Positions 34,485-43,902 of a DNA stretch of 64,000 bases are shown in pieces. Where the stretch lies: positions 124,001-188,000 of the forward strand of contig NZ_JAQNDA010000002.1 in assembly GCF_028369065.1 (NCBI RefSeq). Direction: 5' to 3'. The notes beneath the pieces are model-generated. The model worked only from the letters and a program-made list of their open reading frames with translations. It was not told the origin of the DNA and did not search any database. This DNA is from Marinobacter sp. SS21. Its GTDB lineage: Bacteria > Pseudomonadota > Gammaproteobacteria > Pseudomonadales > Oleiphilaceae. The position numbers and the translations under genes are program-made. How positions within the stretch are numbered: the stretch's first letter is position 1; each line of letters opens with the position of its first letter.

Positions 34485-35249
34485 ATGTCCTTGCCATCTG
34501 CCGGTGCACAGCATTATGTGCTGCTGTTGATCCCCGCTCTGTTGCGTGAACTGGAGCGGATGGGGGTTGAGGCCGTTATTGCCAAATCCGGACTTCCCGA
34601 GAATGAAATTACCCGTCTTTTTTTTCAAGCCCGGTCGCTGGGCCGGAATTTGCCGGTGCATCCGGCCTCCCTGGGGCCGGACTTGTGGCCGGAGCTTCTG
34701 CAGTGGGCAAGGGTGCTGACCAGTCTGGTTAATCTGATCTCTCAGGATGATCTGCTTCATGCCCGAAATCAGGCGGTTAGCCAATACCTTCCCCAGGCTC
34801 GACAGCACTTGCTTGATGAGTTGGCCCGCCAGCGTGAGGAAGGCGAAGTCGACTTTCACCTGGCTGGTATGGTGCGCGGCGAACAAAGCGCCAACCACGC
34901 AGATGAAATCTGCATGGAAGCGCTGCGCCTGGAGCGTGAACAGCGCTACGACTCCATCAATCAGCTCATCCATTCGGGCCTTTCCGAGCTCCAGTCGTCG
35001 GTGGTTCGGGAGGCGCAGGATTATGCCCGTGAAGGCATGCTCCGCCCCCCTGACGATTTCAGCACACTGGATCTGGTCATTCGGTTACTGGACCTGCTAA
35101 AGGCGGAAATAGCTGAGGCTTGTGGTCAGGGGCGTAATCCGGGGGACGATTCCACCATCGCCAGTGTCGTGCTTGGGCTTGGCAATCTTCTGTATCGTGA
35201 GGAACTGGGGTTGATGGCACACCGGGCCGGCGATGTGAATTTGCTCTAA
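34485..35249 (+). CDS. Uncharacterised helical protein
   Basis: The 254-residue product has an excellent AGGAGG site 6 bp before the ATG. It lacks a signal peptide or membrane helix and is predicted almost entirely helical, with long charged stretches such as QHLLDELARQREEGEVDFHL near residue 108 and EALRLEREQRYDSINQLIH. I do not recognise a family. It follows the output-less sensor by 215 bp on the same strand, so a link is possible but the gap is large enough for its own promoter. Confidence 0.7.
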   Translation: MSLPSAGAQHYVLLLIPALLRELERMGVEAVIAKSGLPENEITRLFFQARSLGRNLPVHPASLGPDLWPELLQWARVLTSLVNLISQDDLLHARNQAVSQYLPQARQHLLDELARQREEGEVDFHLAGMVRGEQSANHADEICMEALRLEREQRYDSINQLIHSGLSELQSSVVREAQDYAREGMLRPPDDFSTLDLVIRLLDLLKAEIAEACGQGRNPGDDSTIASVVLGLGNLLYREELGLMAHRAGDVNLL

Positions 35250-35386
35250 GTTTGGCTGGCGCCGCGAGCAACCCTGTGAGCCGATCGGTATCGACAGCGG
35301 GAACGGCACCGATCGGTTCAATGCGGCGACACCTCGGTATCTGCAGCGACACCCTGGTCACCGCAATTAAACCCGGGCCACTGCTA

Positions 35387-35662
35387 TTAAGAATTGGTAA
35401 AGGGTTTGAGCTTGTCGTCCAACGCGGCTACGCGGGATTTCAGTGCGGCAATGTCCTTGCAGAGGCCATCGCAATCGGCCTTGCCAATGGCATGGGCCTG
35501 CAGTGCTTGCTGAACCCGCTTCTCGTAGTTGTCCAGAATCGTTTCCAACGACAGCTCAATGCGCGGCGCCGTCGCTGCGGCCACCGGCTTGGCTTTGAGC
35601 TCCGGGCGGACCCTGGCGGCGTTCCAGCGTTGTTCAAACTCCTTGTGACTCAGGTGCTTCAT
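35387..35662 (-). CDS. Small uncharacterised protein, second gene of an unknown pair
   Basis: The 91-residue protein starts after a strong AAGGAGA site, 12 bp behind the stop of the upstream 320-residue gene. The N-terminus is basic (HLSHKEFEQRWNAARVRPEL), a Pro/Ala linker follows, and residues 40-90 are a likely amphipathic helix or coiled coil (LETILDNYEKRVQQALQ, then IAALKSRVAALDDKL). No known family is recognised. Tight coupling with the larger gene suggests the two proteins act together. Confidence 0.7.
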   Translation of the reverse strand: MKHLSHKEFEQRWNAARVRPELKAKPVAAATAPRIELSLETILDNYEKRVQQALQAHAIGKADCDGLCKDIAALKSRVAALDDKLKPFTNS

Positions 35663-35674
35663 GGCGTTTTCTCC

Positions 35675-36637
35675 TTAAAACGTAATCTGGTTGACGCTCA
35701 CGCCGTTGGCTTCGAAGGCCTTGGCGGTGATGCCATGGATGGCAACCGGCAGTTGAATGTCCTGCAGTTGTACGGCGCCCAACTCGGCACTGAGTTCGGC
35801 ATCGCTGATGACCATGGCGCCAACATTGAGGTGAACCGTCGGCGTGACCTGTAGGGTGACCTTGAGGATGCCGAGATCAACACTGAGGCTATGGGGGGAG
35901 GCGGCCGCGTCGGCTTGGAAATCGCCGCTGCGGATCTGTGGGATCTGGATCTGCGGGATCTGCAGGTTGCTGAGGGTCGCCCCCGGTAACGTCAGGGCCT
36001 GCTCCGGCGTGGCTTTTGCCACCTCAAGAGTCTGGCTGCTGGCTCCCGGAATTTCCAGGGAGCTGACGCTGACCTCGCCAACACCCAGGCCGGTCAGGTT
36101 CAGCCCCGCGCTGGGCACCGCCAGTTTACCGAGGTCGGTCTCGCTCACCGTAAATGTGCCCAGCTGCAGGTTGGTGATGGGCTTCATTTCGGCGAGCAGC
36201 TGGGGAATGTCGATCCTGGGCATGGCCAGTTCGATGTTGTCCAGGTCTGGAACCTCGACGTCACCCAGTTCCACCGGAATGTCGAGCTCTCCCAGGTCGC
36301 TGGCGCCCTGCCAGTGGCCCACCCAGCCCAGGTCAATCTCCCAGTGCAGACGGAAATCCAGCGACACCAGGGCGCGCACGTTGTTCAGCAAGGCGCTACT
36401 GTTGGCCAGTCGGGCCGAGCTGTTGGTAATGGCGAGATTGCCGATGGAGGCGTTGCCCAGGTTTACTTTGCTGATTTCAACGTCGTTCAGGCTGGCATTG
36501 CTGACGCTGACACTGCTGATGCTCAGCTTGCGGGTGGTTTGTCCCGCCAGGACGCCCAATCGGCTGAGAAACTCTCTGGATAGGGGCAGGGACTCAATCA
36601 GTTGTTCGGTGGATGGAAGTCGGTCTTTGATGGGCAT
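35675..36637 (-). CDS. Uncharacterised beta-rich repetitive protein, first gene of an unknown pair
   Basis: The 320-residue protein starts at the ATG after GGAG; an upstream in-frame extension is poor in coding character. Residues 35-95 and 130-260 consist of short strand-like repeats rich in Ser, Asn, Leu and Val (SVSVSNASLNDVEISKVNLG, then LGNASIGNLAITNSS, later LPGATLSNLQIPQIQIPQI), as in beta-solenoid or layered-strand proteins. A WEIDLGWVGHWQG segment near 100 interrupts them. There is no signal peptide or membrane helix. I cannot assign a function. It is followed 12 bp later by the 91-residue helical protein. Confidence 0.72.
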   Translation of the reverse strand: MPIKDRLPSTEQLIESLPLSREFLSRLGVLAGQTTRKLSISSVSVSNASLNDVEISKVNLGNASIGNLAITNSSARLANSSALLNNVRALVSLDFRLHWEIDLGWVGHWQGASDLGELDIPVELGDVEVPDLDNIELAMPRIDIPQLLAEMKPITNLQLGTFTVSETDLGKLAVPSAGLNLTGLGVGEVSVSSLEIPGASSQTLEVAKATPEQALTLPGATLSNLQIPQIQIPQIRSGDFQADAAASPHSLSVDLGILKVTLQVTPTVHLNVGAMVISDAELSAELGAVQLQDIQLPVAIHGITAKAFEANGVSVNQITF

Positions 36638-36809
36638 GTTGCGCTCCTTGCGTTGGTTCTTGCGTACAGCATTCGGCCGTAATCCTTGGATGCGGCAGCA
36701 TGCAGTATGGCACAGACCGACCGGGATTCCTTGGCGGCTGGCAAAGTGGCGCAACCTGACTGATGGCCTGGTCTTCCCACCAGTGACCGGAGCCAGCTAG
36801 CATCGGGCT

Positions 36810-37736
36810 TCAGGGCGCGGCCTGCGCAAGCGGGGACTCAAGCACGAAGCGGCTGAATTCCTGCTGGAAGCGCAGAGGCTCGTCGATGATGGGGATGTGT
36901 CCCGAGTGCTCGAAAATCACCAGGCGGGCTTGTGGAATCAGTGCTTGCATGGCCTGTTGCGCCTCCAGGGTGAAATAGCAGGAGTGGCGTCCCATCATCA
37001 GCGTGGTGGGGGCCTCAATATTGCTGAGAGCAGGCCAGGTATCCCGACCCGCCATAAAGGCTCGAAGTACCATCAGGTACACCGACCAGCGCTCGACCGG
37101 CATGACCAGCTGGGTCAGCAAACGCTCGGCGAGCAGCGCACTGGCGGCGATGCCGAGTCGGTTCAGTGGCCGGTAAACCGCAATGCGGTAGATGTCGGTC
37201 ACCGCATTACGCAGGGCCAGCCGGACTTGCGGCGGCAGCTCCCAATAGGGGGTGTCTTCACCAGAGTCGGCCACCATATCCAGCAGCTTCTCAAAGCGGT
37301 CAAACATCTCTTCCTGGCGTTCGCCGAACAGGCCGGTGGCGCCCTGGTCGGAATGCCGGCTATCCGCCACATGTTCGATATTGAGGTAACTGCGCACTCG
37401 GGAGAACCCATGGAGCGCGTTGTAATTCAGGCACACATAGGCGCCCGTGGAAATGCCGCCGAGAATGACCTGGTCGAGCTGGAAGTGCTCCAGTAGATCG
37501 TGGAGGTCGTTGGCATAGGTGTTGAAGACGTCACGGCCGCTCAGGTCGGCGTGATGGGAGCCGCCAAACCCCCGCAGATCCGGTAGGTAGAAGCGGAATC
37601 GGTGGGCCAGCGGGAGAACGTTGGGGAGCCAATGGGCACCGCGGGAGCCGAAGCCATGGAGCAGGACCACCGGGTCGCCTCGGCCGAGGCAGGTTACGTG
37701 AAGTTGTTCGCCGTCACTAAGGGGTATCCAGGCCAT
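36810..37736 (-). CDS. Alpha/beta hydrolase
   Basis: The 308-residue protein shows the fold markers VVLLHGFGSRGAHWLPNV (oxyanion region, residue 23) and DLRGFGGS, the nucleophile elbow GGISTGAYVCL with serine near residue 95, and a final FEHSGHIPIIDEP carrying the histidine near 280. A small cap domain lies between. The elbow GISTG is slightly unusual. GGAG lies upstream of the ATG. Substrate is unknown; ester hydrolase or C-C hydrolase activity is possible. Confidence 0.85.
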   Translation of the reverse strand: MAWIPLSDGEQLHVTCLGRGDPVVLLHGFGSRGAHWLPNVLPLAHRFRFYLPDLRGFGGSHHADLSGRDVFNTYANDLHDLLEHFQLDQVILGGISTGAYVCLNYNALHGFSRVRSYLNIEHVADSRHSDQGATGLFGERQEEMFDRFEKLLDMVADSGEDTPYWELPPQVRLALRNAVTDIYRIAVYRPLNRLGIAASALLAERLLTQLVMPVERWSVYLMVLRAFMAGRDTWPALSNIEAPTTLMMGRHSCYFTLEAQQAMQALIPQARLVIFEHSGHIPIIDEPLRFQQEFSRFVLESPLAQAAP

Positions 37737-37960
37737 GGCGCACTCTCCATTCGACCGGGAAATTCATGTTATGCCGACGTCCTGTCCACCATAACGTTTT
37801 CGAATCACCGGGCAAGATATGGGCCGGTTTGGATAAACGGCTTTGATTCAGCCGATTGTGGCTGTCTACAGCGGGAGTAGGGGGGAGTGTGTAAAAAAGT
37901 CCGACGATCGACGTCCAGGTCTGCCGGGTCCGATCATTCGAACCCGGCTCCTGGTGTCGA

Positions 37961-39976
37961 CTACAGCTGGGCCGCCAACTCCGCGCCTTGGCGGATGGCC
38001 CGCTTGGCGTCAAGTTCTGCCGCCAGGTCGGCGCCACCGATCAGGTGGTGGTTGGCGGATTGCTCCTGGTACAGCTCTCGCAGGGAGTCCTGACCTGCGC
38101 AAACGACCACGTGATCCACCCGCAGCGTCAGGGCCTTGCCCCCCATCCGGATATGAAGGCCGTCGTCATCGATTCGCTCGTAGCTGCAGCCCCGTAGCAT
38201 TTGCACCTGGCGGGATTTCAGGGTCGCCCGGTGTACCCATCCTGAGGTCTTGCCCAGATCCTTGCCCAGGTGGGTGGGCTTGCGTTGCAGCAGGGTGATC
38301 TGGCGTGCGGGTGCGGCCACGTCAGGCTCCACCAGGCCGCCAGGGCTGTCGCCATTGAGGTCTACGCCCCATTCCTTCATCCATTCCGGCAACGGCTGCT
38401 CGCCGTCACGAGGGTGTTCCGCCAGGTATTCGGAGACGTCAAAGCCGATGCCGCCAGCCCCGATGACCGCGACCTTCTGGCCCACCTGGGCCTTGCCCCT
38501 GAGCACGTCGACGTAAGACAGCACTTTGGGGTGGTCGATGCCCGGAATGGCCGGCTTGCGGGGTGTGACGCCGGTGGCCACCACGATTTCGTCGAAGCCG
38601 GAAGCTTCCAGGTCGGCCATCTCCACCCGGGTATTCAGTTTCAGGTTCACGCCGGTGTTGGCGATGCGCTTACTGAAGTAACGGATGGTCTGGTGAAATT
38701 CTTCCTTGCCGGGAATCGCCTTGGCCATGTTGAACTGGCCGCCGATTTCGCCGGCCTGGTCAAACAGCGTCACCTCGTGACCGCGTTCCGCCGCCACCGT
38801 GGCGCAGGACAGGCCTGCCGGACCGGCACCGATCACCGCCACTTTCTTGGGCTTGGCGGTCTTGACGTACACCAGCTCGGTCTCGTGACAGGCCCGTGGG
38901 TTGACCAGGCAGGAGGCGCGCTTCAGCTCGAAGGTGTGGTCCAGGCAGGCCTGGTTACAGGCGATACAGGTATTGATCTCGTCCGCCTTGCCGGCGGCGG
39001 CCTTCTGCACAAACTCCGGGTCTGCCAGCAGGGGGCGTGCCATGGATACGGCATCGGCCTGGCCCTTGCTGAGGATGTCCTCGGCGATGTCCGGGTCGTT
39101 GATGCGGTTGGAGGCGACCACCGGTACCGACACCACGTCTTTCACCTGACGGGTGGCCTCGGCGAATGCAGCGCGGGGAACCGAGGTGACGATGGTGGGC
39201 ACCCTGGCCTCGTGCCAGCCAATGCCGGAGTTGATCAGGCTGACACCGGCGGCTTCCAGCTCCTTCGCCAGCGCCAGAACCTCTTCACGGGTGGCGCCAT
39301 CGGGCACCAGGTCGATCACCGACATCCGGAACATGATGATGAAATCGTCACCACAGCGTTTGCGGGTTTCACGAACAATCTCAACCGGGAAACGACGGCG
39401 GTTCTCGGCGCTGCCGCCGTACTTGTCGGTACGCTTGTTGGTGCAGGGCGCGGTGAACTGGTTAATCAGGTAGCCTTCGGAGCCCATGATTTCGACGCCG
39501 TCATAACCGGCCTTCTTGGCCAGCTCGGCGGTGCGGGCGAAGTCCTGAACGGTTTTCTCGACCTCCCGCGTGGACATCGCCTTGGGCTTGAACGGGTTGA
39601 TCGGGCTCTTGATGGCAGAGGCGGAGCGTGACAGCGGATGGTAGCTGTAGCGGCCCGCGTGGAGGATCTGCAGCGCGATCTTGCCGCCTTCCTTATGAAC
39701 CGCCTTGGTCACCTTGCGGTGATTGAGGATGTCGAGGTGGTTATTGAACAGACCGGCGAACGGGTAGAACCAGCCGTGCATGTTGGGGTTGAAGCCCCCG
39801 GTCACGATCAGACCAACGCCGCCACGGGCGCGCTCGGCAAAGTACGCGGCCAGCTTGGGAAATTGCCAGAAGCGGTCTTCGAGCCCAGTGTGCATGGAAC
39901 CCATGATTACCCGGTTCTTTAACTGCGTGTGTCCCAGATCCAGTGGGGACAGCAGATGTGTGTAGCGGTCGGTCAT
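37961..39976 (-). CDS. fadH: NADPH-dependent 2,4-dienoyl-CoA reductase FadH
   Basis: The 671-residue enzyme, the usual length, reduces 2,4-dienoyl-CoA during beta-oxidation of unsaturated fatty acids. The N-terminal old-yellow-enzyme barrel (FMN) includes LILHAGRYSYHP-like and MGSEGYLINQFTAPCTNKRTD segments (near 115 and 172). The 4Fe-4S ligands are in CIACNQACLDH and the following ASCLVNPRAC (near 338-362). The C-terminal FAD/NADPH part has VAVIGAGPAGLSCA (near 382) and VAVIGAGGIGFDVSEYL (near 510). It is divergent from a TetR gene, with two matching palindromes in between, so fatty-acid or acyl-CoA responsive repression is likely. Confidence 0.96.
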   Translation of the reverse strand: MTDRYTHLLSPLDLGHTQLKNRVIMGSMHTGLEDRFWQFPKLAAYFAERARGGVGLIVTGGFNPNMHGWFYPFAGLFNNHLDILNHRKVTKAVHKEGGKIALQILHAGRYSYHPLSRSASAIKSPINPFKPKAMSTREVEKTVQDFARTAELAKKAGYDGVEIMGSEGYLINQFTAPCTNKRTDKYGGSAENRRRFPVEIVRETRKRCGDDFIIMFRMSVIDLVPDGATREEVLALAKELEAAGVSLINSGIGWHEARVPTIVTSVPRAAFAEATRQVKDVVSVPVVASNRINDPDIAEDILSKGQADAVSMARPLLADPEFVQKAAAGKADEINTCIACNQACLDHTFELKRASCLVNPRACHETELVYVKTAKPKKVAVIGAGPAGLSCATVAAERGHEVTLFDQAGEIGGQFNMAKAIPGKEEFHQTIRYFSKRIANTGVNLKLNTRVEMADLEASGFDEIVVATGVTPRKPAIPGIDHPKVLSYVDVLRGKAQVGQKVAVIGAGGIGFDVSEYLAEHPRDGEQPLPEWMKEWGVDLNGDSPGGLVEPDVAAPARQITLLQRKPTHLGKDLGKTSGWVHRATLKSRQVQMLRGCSYERIDDDGLHIRMGGKALTLRVDHVVVCAGQDSLRELYQEQSANHHLIGGADLAAELDAKRAIRQGAELAAQL

Positions 39977-40014
39977 TAGTTGTCTCTCTCGTTCGGCGGC
40001 CTGTAGTCGTTATC

Positions 40015-40057
40015 TGGACAGTGTCAAGATAGGGGTATATTTTGACAGTGTCAAGAT
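40015..40057 (-). promoter_or_regulatory. fadH promoter with twin TetR operators
   Basis: TGGACAGTGTCAAGAT (40015-40030) and TTGACAGTGTCAAGAT (40042-40057) repeat at 27-bp spacing. The second contains the perfect palindrome TTGACAGTGTCAA. On the minus strand, TTGACA (complement of 40049-40054) and TATCTT (complement of 40026-40031) are 17 bp apart, a good promoter for fadH sitting inside both operators. Confidence 0.78.
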
Positions 40058-40102
40058 TGTTCGCGACACTTGGCCCCTATTACGCAGTGAGGAAAACAGC
40101 CA

Positions 40103-40699
40103 ATGACAAACTCCGCCCGTTACCATCATGGGGATTTGCGTGCGACGTTGCTGCACGAAGCCAATGAGCTGCTCAGCGAACAGGGTGTGGAAGGCTTGTC
40201 CCTGCGCAAGCTGGCGGAACGGGTAGGGGTTTCCCGCACGGCGCCTTACCATCATTTCAAGGACAAGAACGCGCTGCTCTGTGCGTTGGCCGCCCAGGCA
40301 TTCAGCGAACTGGACGCCTTGATTGGCCGCCAGTTACAGGATGGCGGGTCGCGTCTTCGGGTGCAGGAATTTGTCCGCGAGTACCTGCGGTTCGCCACGG
40401 AAAATCCCGAGCAATACGAGTTGATGTTCGGCCGCACCCTGTGGAAGATCGGAGAGCCCAGCGAGGAGCTCAAAGCGGTGGCGCACCGCAGCTTTCGCCA
40501 CTACGCCGAGCGGCTGGCAGGCTTGCTGGAAGGGCGGTTGCCGGAAGGCACCGACCCGCGACGGATAGCGCAGGCCAGTTGGGCCACGGTGCATGGCCTG
40601 TGCCGCCTGCTCATCGATGGTATTTACATCAATCGCGACGATATGGAAGAGGTGAGTGAGCAGTCGGTGGCGCTGTTTATGGCGGCGCTGGCCAAATAG
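40103..40699 (+). CDS. TetR-family regulator with WHG-type ligand domain, probable fadH repressor
   Basis: The 198-residue protein starts RYHHGDLRATLLHEANELLS, typical of TetR proteins carrying the WHG (TetR_C_13) domain, with the helix-turn-helix in LRKLAERVGVSRTAPYHHF (residues 34-52) and the WHG-region WATVHGLCRLLIDG near 158. GAGGAAAA precedes the ATG. It is divergent from fadH across 126 bp containing two copies of TTGACAGTGTCAA-like palindromes, its likely operators. Confidence 0.93.
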   Translation: MTNSARYHHGDLRATLLHEANELLSEQGVEGLSLRKLAERVGVSRTAPYHHFKDKNALLCALAAQAFSELDALIGRQLQDGGSRLRVQEFVREYLRFATENPEQYELMFGRTLWKIGEPSEELKAVAHRSFRHYAERLAGLLEGRLPEGTDPRRIAQASWATVHGLCRLLIDGIYINRDDMEEVSEQSVALFMAALAK

Positions 40700-40798
40700 G
40701 CGTACTCGCGTTTGCTGAACGCGGTGCGCTGCCGGCGGCTGTGCTAATCTCAGCGCAAAGGCAATGCATTGCTTCCAGCGGACGGGGCCCCTGCTGCC

Positions 40799-42082
40799 AT
40801 GCGCTTACTGATCATCTCTCTGCTCGCGCTGTTTCTCAGCCTGATCCTGCTGATTACCGGCAATTCATTTCTCACCACCTTGCTGGGGCTCCGGTTCGGG
40901 CTCTTGGGCGTCGAACTGGGCACCATCGGCCTGGTTATGGTGGGTTATTCCTTGGGGTTTGTGATCGGAGCCCGCTGGGGCGGCGTCGTCATTCGCCGGG
41001 TGGGACACATTCGTGCCTTTGCCGTGTTCGCCGCCGTGGCTGCGGTGGCCTCGCTGGTGTATCCAATGACGGACAACGTCTGGGCTTGGTGGGCGATGCG
41101 GGTCATCGGCGGCATGACCCTGGCGGCGCTGTTTGTGACCATCGAGAGCTGGTTCAGCGCCGTCGCCAGCAACGCCAATCGGGCGACCATCTTCTCGCTG
41201 TACCAGATCGCCTCCTACCTGGCGGCGGCCAGTGGTCAGTTGTTGATTGGGCTCAGCAGCCCGATCAGCTACCTGCCGTTCAGCCTGACGGCGATGTTAC
41301 TGGTGGCGGCGATCGTGCCTTTGTCGCTGTCCCATATGCACTCGCCGGAACTCAGTGAACCCAGCGAGCAGATGCCGTTACGGCGCATGGTGCGACTGGC
41401 TCCGCTGGGGGTGGTGGCGGCCTTTACCAGTGGCATCTTCATCGGCTCCTTCTACGCGTTGGCCCCACTGTTCGCCAGTCTGACCGGGTTGGACAGCGAC
41501 CAGGTCTCGCTGTACATGTTTGCCGCCGTGCTGGCGGCCATGTGCTTTGCCTGGCCCGTTGGCTGGGTGTGCGACCGGGTTCAGCGCAGTTATGTGCTGC
41601 TGGCCATCTGTGTGCTGGGCGGTGGGTCGAGCCTGTTGAATGTGTGGCTGGTGGAGGCCACGTTTGGCATTCGGCTGGCGGTGGTGTGCGGGTGCATGGG
41701 GTTGTCGGCCGCGTTGTACCCGGTGGCAGTCGCCATCACCAACGATCAGATGGACAGCAGTCAGATGATTGCCGCAAGCACCGGCTTATTGCTGAGTTAC
41801 AGCTTCGGCGCCGTACTGGGGCCGCTGGTCAGTTCGCGGCTGATGGAAGTCCTGGGGCCCGGAGCCCTGTTTCAGACGTTGGCGGTGTCGCTGTTGCTGA
41901 TGGCGGTGTATACCCTGTACCGCCAGCATCGCCGGGCTCCGCTGGCGGTGGCGGAGCAGGAGGGCTTCGTGCCGGCCATCCCCACGTTGCAGCCGATCCC
42001 CGATATTGACCCCCGCCATGAGAACTTTGTCGATACGCCGATAGAAGACCTGTTCGATGGCAAGGGCCAGGGCCCCCGGTAA
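40799..42082 (+). CDS. MFS transporter, YcaD/UMF2-like
   Basis: The 427-residue protein has about 12 membrane segments with MFS features: GYSLGFVIGARWGGVVIRRV (loop 2-3 motif near residue 45), RVIGGMTLAALFVTIESWF near 103 and a second-half WPVGWVCDRVQRSYVLL near 250. The ESWF segment in helix 4 is typical of the YcaD-like subgroup, whose substrates are undefined. A hydrophilic C-terminal tail of about 50 residues follows helix 12. The ribosome binding site is weak. It is probably separate from the TetR gene 99 bp upstream. Confidence 0.88.
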   Translation: MRLLIISLLALFLSLILLITGNSFLTTLLGLRFGLLGVELGTIGLVMVGYSLGFVIGARWGGVVIRRVGHIRAFAVFAAVAAVASLVYPMTDNVWAWWAMRVIGGMTLAALFVTIESWFSAVASNANRATIFSLYQIASYLAAASGQLLIGLSSPISYLPFSLTAMLLVAAIVPLSLSHMHSPELSEPSEQMPLRRMVRLAPLGVVAAFTSGIFIGSFYALAPLFASLTGLDSDQVSLYMFAAVLAAMCFAWPVGWVCDRVQRSYVLLAICVLGGGSSLLNVWLVEATFGIRLAVVCGCMGLSAALYPVAVAITNDQMDSSQMIAASTGLLLSYSFGAVLGPLVSSRLMEVLGPGALFQTLAVSLLLMAVYTLYRQHRRAPLAVAEQEGFVPAIPTLQPIPDIDPRHENFVDTPIEDLFDGKGQGPR

Positions 42083-42122
42083 TCCCAGGTGCCCTGGCTG
42101 ATGGCTGCCGTTAGGTTGGCGG

Positions 42123-43370
42123 TTATTGCGCGGTTTTGAGCAAGGCGTTCGGCGAACCGGCGCCGATGTCGCTCAACACGTTTACGGTGGCGCCACTGAG
42201 CAGGGCCGCAAACACCTCGGCGGGTTCCAGCTCCGGATCATTGGCCAGCAGCAGTGCGGCCGCGCCGGCCACGTGTGGCGAGGCCATAGAGGTACCGCTG
42301 ATGGTGTTGGTCTGGGTGTCCGACTGATACCAGGCCGCAGTGATGTTGGAGCCCGGCGCAAACACGTCCACACAGGCGCCGTAGTTGGAGAACGACGAAC
42401 GTTGGTCGTTGCTGGTGGTGCTGCCCACGGTGACTGCTTCGGCAACCCGGTTGGGCGAGCCGTTGCAGGCGTTGGCGTCGTCATTGCCGGCGGCCACCAC
42501 GAAGGTTACCCCACTGGCGACGGCGCCCCGCACCGCCGAATCCAGGGCGTCGGAATTGCCGCCACCCAGAGACATGTTCGCCACGGCCGGGGCCTGATGA
42601 TTGGCCGCCACCCAGTCAACCCCGGCAATGACGTCGGCGTTGCTGCCGGAGCCATTGCAGTCCAATACCCGAACGGCGGCGATCTGCGCCTGCTTGGCGA
42701 TGCCGTAGTCAGAGCCTACCGCGGTGCTGGCGACGTGGGTGCCGTGGCCATTACAGTCATCGGTATCGTTGGGATCGGTGGAGAACAGCAGGCCGCCGAG
42801 ACCGAAGAGGCCAAGGCCGGTAACGAAGTTACGGCCGTCGGTAACCCGGCCGGTGAACTCTTGGTGGGTGGCCCGCAGGCCGGTGTCAATGACATACACG
42901 GTGGTGCCGGCACCGGCACTGTCCGGATAGTCATAGGTGTTGTTCAGCGGCAGGTAGCGTTGGTCGGAGCGGTCAAGGCCCCAGGTGGCGCCGGTCTGGA
43001 CGCCGGTTCCCAGAACCAGGGTGTCCGGTTCGATGGCCAGTACCCCTGGCATGCTTTCGAGCAGCGCCGCCTGGCTGGCGGTCAGTCCAACCGCGGCGCC
43101 GGACAGGGCGTGCTGGTAGAGGTGGATGAGGTCACCGCCGCCGACGGCGGTCAGCAGCGACTGCACGCTGTCCTCGAAACTGGCCAGTCCCAGCAGTCCC
43201 GGGAGATTGGGTGACAGGCTGACGATGTAGCGGTTCTCCAGTACCTGGCCGACCGTCGGCGCCTCGGTGGCGGTGTTGCTGTCGACGCTGACAAGCGGGA
43301 AGGCAAAGCTCTGTGCGCTGGCTAACACACTCGTAGCGGCCAGGGCGGCCAGCAGTTTCCGTACGTGCAT
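42123..43370 (-). CDS. Secreted subtilisin-family (S8) serine protease, proteinase K-like
   Basis: The 415-residue precursor has a signal peptide (1-23), an inhibitor-I9-like propeptide (about 45-120, [10 protein letters not shown] onward) and a catalytic domain with D162 (VYVIDTGLR), H209 ([10 protein letters not shown]) and S361 ([13 protein letters not shown]). Oxyanion-hole asparagine is in [16 protein letters not shown] glycine/leucine-rich insert ([16 protein letters not shown]) lies between the Asp and His motifs and is longer than in typical proteinase K members. It likely degrades extracellular protein. GGAG lies before the ATG. Confidence 0.93.
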   Translation of the reverse strand: MHVRKLLAALAATSVLASAQSFAFPLVSVDSNTATEAPTVGQVLENRYIVSLSPNLPGLLGLASFEDSVQSLLTAVGGGDLIHLYQHALSGAAVGLTASQAALLESMPGVLAIEPDTLVLGTGVQTGATWGLDRSDQRYLPLNNTYDYPDSAGAGTTVYVIDTGLRATHQEFTGRVTDGRNFVTGLGLFGLGGLLFSTDPNDTDDCNGHGTHVASTAVGSDYGIAKQAQIAAVRVLDCNGSGSNADVIAGVDWVAANHQAPAVANMSLGGGNSDALDSAVRGAVASGVTFVVAAGNDDANACNGSPNRVAEAVTVGSTTSNDQRSSFSNYGACVDVFAPGSNITAAWYQSDTQTNTISGTSMASPHVAGAAALLLANDPELEPAEVFAALLSGATVNVLSDIGAGSPNALLKTAQ

Positions 43371-43662
43371 GAGGGCTCCTGTGAATCGTTAGGGATATCG
43401 GTTGTTATTGGATGTTGCGGAGGCATCATGTTGAGGCCCCCAGTGATAACGAACGAACTGTCATGTCCGTTCCCATCCGCCGCAAAAAAATGTGCGCCGG
43501 TTCACATTTTGACGGCGAGTCAGTGATGTTCGGTTAGAGATGTCGGGCAAATGACCTCAGCCAGAGGGCCTCACCTGAGGTGTTGACCAGTGGCGGCGTC
43601 ATTGGCGAAAGCCGATGCCTTGTACCACACTAGGGTATGTTTCATGACACTTTGAGGATCCT

Positions 43663-43902
43663 ATGCCGTTCTCGCCTGACCAGATCGCTGAGCTTAATTT
43701 GTTGACCCTGTTTGAATCTGCCTCCTCCCAGGAAGGCATCAAGGTGCACCAGCACTCCGCCTCGCCAGAGGCCATTGCCGCCGCCGAGCGTCTCCACCGC
43801 AAGGGGTTGATCACGCAGCAAGACGGTGGCTATCTCACCAGTCTGGGCATTGAAACGGTCGAGCACACCCAGAAACTGTTGTCGGTGCTTTCCTGCAGTT
43901 GA
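43663..43902 (+). CDS. Small conserved protein, TIGR02647-like
   Basis: The 79-residue soluble protein reads MPFSPDQIAELNLLTLFE at its start and EAIAAAERLHRKGLITQQDG in the middle, ending with GIETVEHTQKLLSVL. This matches my memory of the TIGR02647 family of short proteins in Pseudomonas and marine relatives, which has no assigned function. A winged-helix-like layout (helices followed by a small hairpin GLITQQDGGYLT) would suit nucleic-acid binding. It is a single gene. Confidence 0.8.
   Translation: MPFSPDQIAELNLLTLFESASSQEGIKVHQHSASPEAIAAAERLHRKGLITQQDGGYLTSLGIETVEHTQKLLSVLSCS

Noticed and set aside
35387-36637. Prophage or tailocin tail genes
   Set aside because: The strand repeats recall tail proteins, but no phage structural, lysis or replication genes adjoin them.
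38270-39631. 453-codon open frame opposite fadH
   Set aside because: FadH is complete with cofactor motifs on the other strand; the shadow has no start site or motif.
42126-43214. 362-codon Gly/Val-rich open frame opposite the subtilase
   Set aside because: The subtilase has all catalytic residues and a signal peptide; the Gly/Val-rich product is an artefact of reading GC-rich codons backwards.
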